Of a stretch of 64,000 nt of DNA, positions 57,839 to 64,000 are shown in pieces. The notes under the pieces were generated by a model, which saw only the letters and a program-made list of their open reading frames with translations, was not told the DNA's origin and did not search any database. Position 1 is the first letter of the stretch, and each line of letters begins with the position of its first letter. Where the stretch lies: contig NC_064215.1 in NCBI RefSeq assembly GCF_023101765.2, forward strand, positions 2,542,001-2,606,000, written 5' to 3'. Source of the stretch: Spodoptera frugiperda (taxonomy: Eukaryota; Arthropoda; Insecta; Lepidoptera; Noctuidae). The translations under genes were made by a program, and so were the position numbers.

Positions 57839-58593
57839 GACAGCCTAACAACCACGATTATATCGTCACGAGAAACAAAAGGGAAGTCAATAAAAAATAA
57901 ACAAAAACAATCCGAAACGATAAAATCGTTTAAACAACAACAGTTCCTAAGCATAGTCTTAAAACAATTGAACTCGACTGTCGCGAACTTACGTCAAAGG
58001 CTAAGCTAAATTGTTTGAGTAATTTCAAACAACTTTGAGCGAGAAATAAAAAAAAAGTTGCAACTTAAGGGCGAACTCCACCGCGCGTCTGTAATATTGA
58101 ACTAAGTTTAAAGGCTAACGTTTTAATTTTTATTGTGTTCACGATGCCGCGATGGAAGTTTCAACTTTGTACAGAGGTTATATTAGCTGAACGTGAACGG
58201 AGCGTGGTTTCACCCGACTCGATGTGTTGTAGTTTGTACCTAGACTTTTCATTTGAGTTTCTACTTCAAAGATATGATGTAGTGTTTAGGGATTGTGTGT
58301 TAAGTACAGTATAAGTACAGTAGTATAATGTATGTTGCTGGACGCAACACTAGTGTATAGTCTAAAAACTCCTACTCCAGGGATTTACTATTTGTAATAA
58401 AACAGGGGGTGTCCAAATAATAATAAAATAGTTTATATCTATAGCAATAGGGGACTAGATACCTTTCTGGATAGCTAGACCAATCTCAAGGGCCAAACAA
58501 TTTCCCAGACACAATATGTGCATCTTTTCGACGGACATATTATTTTTATGTAATTCATTAAATCCTTGTCATCATTTAACTATACATTACACG
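57839..58593. other. Mostly unique DNA
   Basis: 58070-58250 holds CCGCGCGTCTGTAATATTG, CACGATGCCGCGATGGAAG and ACGGAGCGTGGTTTCACCCG, a possible conserved block. Confidence 0.3.
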
Positions 58594-58720
58594 TGGGTGT
58601 CTTCAAAGCCCAAGTGAATAGGGTTGCTTATGGGCAGACGTGCTCCATCGTAGGCCGCATCATCACTTACCATCAGGCGAGATAGCGGCCAAACGTCGGC
58701 CCATTAATTATAAAAAACAC
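58594..58720 (+). repeat. LINE 3' coding-end relic
   Basis: GGGTGTCTTCAAAGCCCAAG, TGAATAGGGTTGCTTATGGG, GTAGGCCGCATCATCACTTA and CCATCAGGCGAGATAGCGGC are the typical end of a lepidopteran non-LTR ORF2. Only this end remains. Confidence 0.65.
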
Positions 58721-59771
58721 GTTATCATAGGGCCCCATGTTACCGAACCCTTAATTTCTGCACTTGCATAAGTTTTATCTGAATACCACATTAACAATGT
58801 ATACAGGAGATAATAAAATCTAATCCTAAAAGAGAATTGTTGAGCCATTAAGGAATACTGCCATCATAGTTTAACTTAAAGTCTGGCCATAGACCAAGTA
58901 TCCACCACCAAATACGGCGCCTTGGTGATTGGGCAAAGCATTATTGGATTGTCACAAGTATTTACGAAATTCTTAGTACTTTATACCTGAAAGTTTGTGC
59001 TAAATTATGACCGGTGTTGTGCAATAGGCTCTTTTACTATAATGCTAATTAAAATATGATTAATGAAATCGATGCTGTGTTGATATCGAGTGATAGGCTT
59101 TCGAGCATGAGGTCTTGAGTTCGATTCGGACCTTTTGTATTGAGTTCGGGTTGAACTCTATCTCTCATTAAAACCGTGCTAGATAATTTTAGAACACCTT
59201 ATATTTAAAAGTATTAAGTAAAAAACTATAGGTACCCATTGCATATTACACTTGCAAATCGGACTACATGTTTACATGTAAATAAGTTCGGATAACATCT
59301 ACACATGTTATTAATATACCTTCCAATTTATACATGCATCTGACAATGTTATGTAAAGTGATCTTAAAGTAAACATATTTAAATTACTTAGGTACCTACA
59401 ATACTTTTTTTTCGATCACAATTTACATATTTAATGAGCGTAATTACATTGTAGTATAAAAGCGATCAATTGAGTATATTATGTGGATATTCTGTCTAGA
59501 AGTTGACGTAAAATATGTTTTAAGGTGACTAGGTAAGGTTGGATTTTATTTTGTCTCTGTTGAAGGGTGAGTTAAAGTACGTATTTTTAATCATTTACAG
59601 TGTGTTCAAAAGTATTATATTTGGTGCGGTATTGAATGAGCAATTTCGAAGATTAGAATATGATCCCCAAACTGTCTGTTTGTATGGGAATTAGTTTATT
59701 CTAGTAGAAGCAAGATGACAATCACAATTATAATTATATATTGTTGATACAGTAGGACTTATTTACTAACT
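58721..59771. other. Non-coding interval, nothing recognised
   Basis: AT-rich DNA. GTCTTGAGTTCGATTCGGAC at 59112-59131 is B-box-like, but no tRNA fold was found. Confidence 0.4.
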
Positions 59772-59935
59772 AAATCACAGTTTACTCACGTAAATTAATG
59801 GAGAAAAGCTCGACTAGTTTCAAGTCACAGAGGGACTCTTCATCGTGAGCAGCGTGCATCAATTCACGTGAGTAAACAGTGATTTTTAGTTAATTTAGTA
59901 TTTATCTCACAATAGTTATTATTTATTTATTGTAT
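59772..59935 (+). mobile_element. Family E MITE with inverted ends
   Basis: TCACAGTTTACTCACGTAAA at the left and CACGTGAGTAAACAGTGATT at the right are near-perfect reverse complements. The interior has AGCTCGACTAGTTTCAAGTC and GTGAGCAGCGTGC, and the tail TTTTAGTTAATTTAGTATTT. Confidence 0.78.
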
Positions 59936-60179
59936 GAATACCGTGTACTTTTTACCATTCATGTTATATAAAACAGAAAACAAGATATTGCATTCACAAA
60001 AAATTGTAGAATCGACAAACAACATTAACTTAATCACCGACATTTATATAAAGCCTATTAGACACAACACCGATTAACGTAAAACTAACAACAATAAACT
60101 TAACCATTAACTAATCAAATAATTTACTCAAGAAAACAAAGCAACAAAATAACCAAGCTTTAAACACTAAACAATACTT

Positions 60180-60420
60180 CAAAATCAAACAAGTACTGAG
60201 AAAGGTGCTCACGAATAAACAGAGAGCAGTCACGGCGTCTATAATTTATTTTATTAACCGCCATCTTGAATTTAATGTCAATATCGACGTTGCAAGGCAC
60301 AGACTATAGAGTCTCAAGTAATTTTATAAAAAGTCAACTATTTTCACCACAATTTGTGCGAAGGCTGCTGGCTGGAGACGCAATGAAGAGCTTTTTCCGT
60401 TCCATTCCATTTTAAATTTG
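60180..60420. other. Unique block, possible conserved element
   Basis: GAGCAGTCACGGCGTC, ACCGCCATCTTGAATTTAAT (CCGCCATCTTG is YY1/PHO-like) and GCTGGCTGGAGACGCAATG are non-repeat. Confidence 0.22.
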
Positions 60421-60610
60421 AATTTCATTTAAACAGGATTCTGTGGATATTTCTAGATAGATTGAAAATGTTCGTTGGTATTTAGGTTTTTAAAGTTACT
60501 GTTTATTTTGTATATCTCATGTTTGAGAATTTGTTGGTTAAGGTTAGGTTAAGTAAAGTAGAGTGGTATACTTTGTTTAATTATTTATGGTTTTGTGAAT
60601 GTATTGTAAC

Positions 60611-60798
60611 TAAACGATTAACGTGTTGGTTGGGCAACTGGCGGCCGTGCAATGTGTAGAGGGTTCAGTTCCTGTTCCTGTTCGAAGCAACTCTTTGAGT
60701 GATTCGCAAATTGTTGTTTAAGGTGTGGGTGTCATATGAATGTAAACTTATATGTTTGTAAATGCATCCACGACACAGGAGAAAATTTTAGTATAGGT
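60611..60798 (+). mobile_element. Family B SINE, diverged copy
   Basis: TTGGGCAACTGGCGGCCGTG, AGCAACTCTTTGAGTGATTC, GGTGTGGGTGTCATATGAAT and CATCCACGACACAGGAG. The B box is corrupted by a short duplication (GTTCCTGTTCCTGTTC). Confidence 0.78.
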
Positions 60799-60864
60799 AA
60801 CGTATTATTTTAAAAACAACTAACATCTTAATGTCAGTTTTTTCTTTTTCAGATTTTTATTATA

Positions 60865-61160
60865 GTCCAGTCGATCGGATCAGATAATAGGGTAGATGAC
60901 TAATTTTTATTTTAATGTCCGTCTTGTAGATTATTTTAAAATATTAGACACGTATTTTTTATTTTCTTACGGAAATAAATACTTTCGAAGATATATCCAT
61001 TTGAAATATCGCGTGACGTCACTTTAGAGTACGTTTTATACTCTATAGTGACGTAGTTTGCTCCCACTCCTAAACTTTGATTCATTTTATCTAAGTATTG
61101 TTATCTCATATGACAAAATAAAAAAATACGTGTCTAATATTTTTTCATTACCTAACTGAC
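60865..61160 (-). mobile_element. Family G MITE, most complete copy
   Basis: AAAATATTAGACACGTATTT (from 60938) is mirrored by AAATACGTGTCTAATATTTT (to about 61143), giving terminal inverted repeats of about 28 bp. The interior has GAAATATCGCGTGACGTCAC, GTTTATACTCTATAGTGACG and CACTCCTAAACTTTGATTCA. ATTTTAATGTCCGTCTTGTA lies outside the inverted ends yet is shared by all three copies. Confidence 0.82.
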
Positions 61161-62642
61161 GGACTAATTACATATTTAATTTTCATACCCCGTCATCATC
61201 CCTATTGGGGATCTTCATAAAAACTTTTTATCGCCCTTTAAAATACATAACAGCGCTTTAAAAAGAAATAGTGCGATGCGAATACCAACGACATATGACA
61301 TAGTGATCGTTATTAATGAATAGTACTTTTTCAAAAAGTCTCTCCTTTCGAAATTCAAGACACAAACGAAAATAAGACCTACATAGCACAACATAGGTTC
61401 TAGTTTCATTTGGGAGCTGCGTAAAAATTATCTTTGACACACAGTTCTATGAAAAATGATGGTGCTAGTGCAAAATGCTCGTCTGGCCGAAAGGTATTGA
61501 TTTCTGAACGAACGGCCAGCAGAAAAATATGCTTACATCACATAGCTTTTGTCTCCGAACGGAGAGATGTGGATGGTAACGCTGTGTGGAGACGGAATTT
61601 GAGAAAAGAAAAAGAAATTGTTAAAATATTAATAAAAATTAGCAAATTGTTTGTTCTCAGCTAATATTTTTTTTATATATTTATTTAGTTATCGTCTCTA
61701 TAAAAAAACATTGAATGTAGTTAGGAAGGTATTGATGTAGGCATCCATATAGCAAAACCGGACTAACAACGTAGGAAAAGTTGCAATTGCTTTGGCGCCG
61801 TGCAAGCGAGGCTTTACTTTAGAACCTTAATACGATACTTAAAAAAACATACCTAAAATGGAAGTAACTCTCATCAATACTTCTGCCTACACCTTCGGGA
61901 AATAGAATTAAAATATGTCTAAAAACCAATAACAAATAGAATTTGCTACGGAGCCCACCTAAATTCAATCCGGCTCTACACACCGGCTTGTACAGAAAAA
62001 GGTTTTAGTATCAAAATTAGATAAATTATAATTGTGTTCTTGCAATAATTTTTCACGCATATGCAAAATTTGCATTTGTGAAACGATTACATACATAATG
62101 TTTATCAACTAATTACTTGTTGTTTCGCTATTGCATAAGATTCTCTTCATATATAATCGTAAAAGCTGTCTCAGTTTTATGTACATTTTAATGCTTATTT
62201 TATTACTGAATATTATAATTACAACATTCGCAGCATAAAATAAACTTCAAATGTTTAACACATTACATACATATTTTAATGAAAATTAACTCAGGGAAGT
62301 GACACATAGCTTTTATTTATATACGTTATATAGGCGTAAAAATATATTAGTTATGTATAAAGTCTTTTTAACAAAATGGTAAGTAGAAGTAATAGTCCTC
62401 TTGTTTTCCGATTTCATTAATAAATGTAAAGTAAAAAACTTAAAAAAATCAAAGAAGCCTTTTCCATTCTCCACAACCCTGAGCATTTCAGGATTTGGAA
62501 CAAAGGACGGAGCTATACGAACAAGCGAGACAGCAGACATAATCCACTTATACGTCACGCGCGGGTTGTTCCCATACATTTTTACTGAGGAAAATTCGGG
62601 AATACCCTTAATGCATATTAAGCTTGGATCCAGAATTATTTG
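61161..62642. other. Mostly unique DNA
   Basis: Overlapping open frames at 61215-61664 and 62313-62649 occur on both strands, have no recognisable domains and are not called. No repeat was recognised. Confidence 0.35.
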
Positions 62643-62998
62643 CCACTAGTAAACCGCCCGTGGCTTTGCTCGCGCTATTTTAAGGAGTTGGGTACATATT
62701 ACAAAAAAAAGATGCATGATTATTACCAGTTAGTCACTAATTTTCCGCATACCAATTTTTAGATTTCTATCTTGAAAATTGTGAAAAAGAGAAAAAATTA
62801 TAGCCTAAGTCACTATCATTTCCACCTCTCTTTTTAGGAAAGTGAAGGATTTAAATTAGAAAAACAAATATACTATGTTTTTCTCCATCCCTTCAACTAC
62901 ATTCATTTAAAAAAACACCTAAATCCATCGCTCCGTTTTTCCTTAAAAAACCGAACAAATAAACAGACACACACACTTACAACATTAGTACGGACAAG
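62643..62998 (+). repeat. LINE 3'-region-like decayed repeat
   Basis: It starts ACTAGTAAACCGCCCGTGGC and TTTGCTCGCGC, then has CCTAAATCCATCGCTCCG, AACAAATAAACAGACACACA and TTACAACATTAGTACGGAC, the standard order for a lepidopteran non-LTR end. Confidence 0.6.
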
Positions 62999-63009
62999 GT
63001 ATCAGGGTT

Positions 63010-63190
63010 CCTATTGAAATGAAATTTTCCGCAGTGTGGGTTTTTGGGATAATGAAGGTTCTGTACACTTTTGCGAGTGCCTGTAGGTAAGAATTTGACC
63101 CTTCCCAAGTTCGACCGGGCGGATTATTGTTTCGAGTGCTATATGGGCGATATGGACTATATTCGGATCGCCGCAAAACGTTTTGGGTAA
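63010..63190. other. Unique GC-raised block, possible conserved element
   Basis: CCCAAGTTCGACCGGGCGGA, TATATGGGCGATATGGACTA and TTCGGATCGCCGCAAAACG are non-repeat. No credible frame. Confidence 0.25.
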
Positions 63191-63215
63191 CGCTCGCTAT
63201 TCATAGAGCTGTATT

Positions 63216-63231
63216 TGTGTGTGTGTGTGTG
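63216..63231. repeat. (TG)n microsatellite
   Basis: A run of eight TG units. Confidence 0.9.
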
Positions 63232-63313
63232 CGTAATAAATGTTTTGTAAGGGATATTTGTTGATAGTTGCGGTTTTTGCGGTCATTAAGAATTATAGAT
63301 AGAAGGAAGGGTG

Positions 63314-63631
63314 GTTTTCCACCAGAGATGTGCTTCTACAAAGATGTAATAGCTAAGCTGTGAAACTATATGACCTCTTCCACCAGTACCAAGCTACGTA
63401 GCTGTGCGAATAAGATGTTATAATATGAAGATGCGCTACCGCAAAGTAGTTGTACAAGGAAAATGCACAGCTCGAATATGCTATCTATCGATAGTAGGGC
63501 TAGTAGTAGTATTTATATAAAAAACATAGCTCAGCTGAGTCCGCTTCTACCAGTGCTATGTGTACCAATGAAAATGTGTGGTGGAAGGAACCCCAAGGCA
63601 ACGTAGCATAGCACAATCTCTAGTGGAAAAG
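63314..63631 (+). mobile_element. Family D MITE, full copy
   Basis: GTTTTCCACCAGAGATGTGC at the left and GCACAATCTCTAGTGGAAAA at the right. TGAAACTATATGACCTCTTC, GCACAGCTCGAATATGC, CTATCTATCGATAGTAGGG and TGTGTACCAATGAAAATG lie between. About 318 bp. Confidence 0.88.
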
Positions 63632-64000
63632 CAGCCTTATGTTGTTATTGTTACAGATAGAGGGGTTTAACATAAGTTTGTAGGATAACATAGGAGTGTG
63701 TAATAGAGGACAAGATGATTAACATTCGGGATATTCCATACTCCATAGGTACGTATGATTGTGCTATACTGTGGTAAAGCCTAGATCAATATCCATGCAA
63801 TATGGATGCAATGGGCGCTAGTGATCAAGAGTACGAAATTTCACAATATCAATGTCAGTCGATCGGAGTTGGATAAAAGAGTAAGCCCATTGAACCTGGT
63901 AAAAAACCCAAGACTTCTTATCCGACAGTCGCACTAGCACTCGACTAACAAGACAGGTATCATGAGAACCTATAATTGTTAATTAATGCAGAATCTAAGA
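63632..64000. other. Non-coding interval, nothing recognised
   Basis: Unique DNA to the window edge. GTCGATCGGAGTTGGATAAA resembles nothing else here. Confidence 0.4.

Noticed and set aside
57619..58009. Two plus-strand frames of about 70 codons
   Set aside because: The first lies in a CTAGCGACCCGCCCC dispersed repeat; the second is Lys/Gln-rich AT noise.
59112..59131. B-box-like GAGTTCGATTCGGAC
   Set aside because: No matching A box or cloverleaf around it.
61434..61664. 76-codon plus-strand frame
   Set aside because: Composition is more protein-like than most, but the start is not an ATG and no domain is visible.
62313..62649. Overlapping 82- and 88-codon frames on opposite strands
   Set aside because: They overlap each other and show no family resemblance.

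Overview
The window looks like nuclear DNA of a moth, most likely a noctuid. This is judged from the dispersed repeats rather than from any host gene. They include a retroposon tail with the core GTGGTTTTTAGTCAGTAAGA, a tRNA-headed SINE, Helitron ends of the lepidopteran type, LINE 3' tails containing CCACTGATGGACAAAGGACT-like text, and several MITE families. The DNA is AT-rich. Apart from one decayed transposon-borne gene, I could not find a convincing protein-coding exon on either strand. Most long open frames are antisense or sense readings of repeats, or AT-rich noise. The window is best read as a large intron or a gene desert.

Layout. 1-5516: largely unique AT-rich DNA with scattered MITE, SINE and LINE-tail fragments and one foldback. 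5517-10336: a 4.8 kb non-autonomous Helitron with recognisable ends (5' TC after an A, 3' hairpin then CTAG before a T). It carries, in order, an 8-bp minisatellite, a very long inverted repeat (arms of about 600 bp) whose spacer holds a GC-rich retroposon, a 150-bp tandem duplication, and a broken copy of an arthropod multicopy gene. 10337-36500: a mosaic of MITEs, retroposon tails and unique DNA, including a 10-bp-period tandem repeat and a perfect hairpin. 36590-39910: the part of the window with least repeat content and most GC. It holds a CpG-rich island (38265-38800) and dense homeodomain, FTZ-F1-like and bZIP-like motifs, and is the best candidate regulatory or transcription-start region. 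39911-64000: again repeat mosaic, with clusters of the GTGGTTTTTAG retroposon near 45.4-46.1 kb and MITEs at 48.4, 53.0, 53.8, 54.7, 60.9 and 63.3 kb.

Family letters used below. A: GTGGTTTTTAGTCAGTAAGA retroposon tail. B: tRNA-headed SINE. C: CACCTGATGGTAAGC dispersed repeat. D: CTTTTCCACC-ended MITE. E: TTTAGTATGTCTCAC MITE. F: TACCCTTAGTAC-ended MITE. G: GTCCGTCTTGTAGATT MITE. No database search was possible. Family membership rests on similarity between copies in this window and on remembered lepidopteran repeat types, so names are descriptive. No tRNA gene, rRNA gene or CRISPR array was seen.
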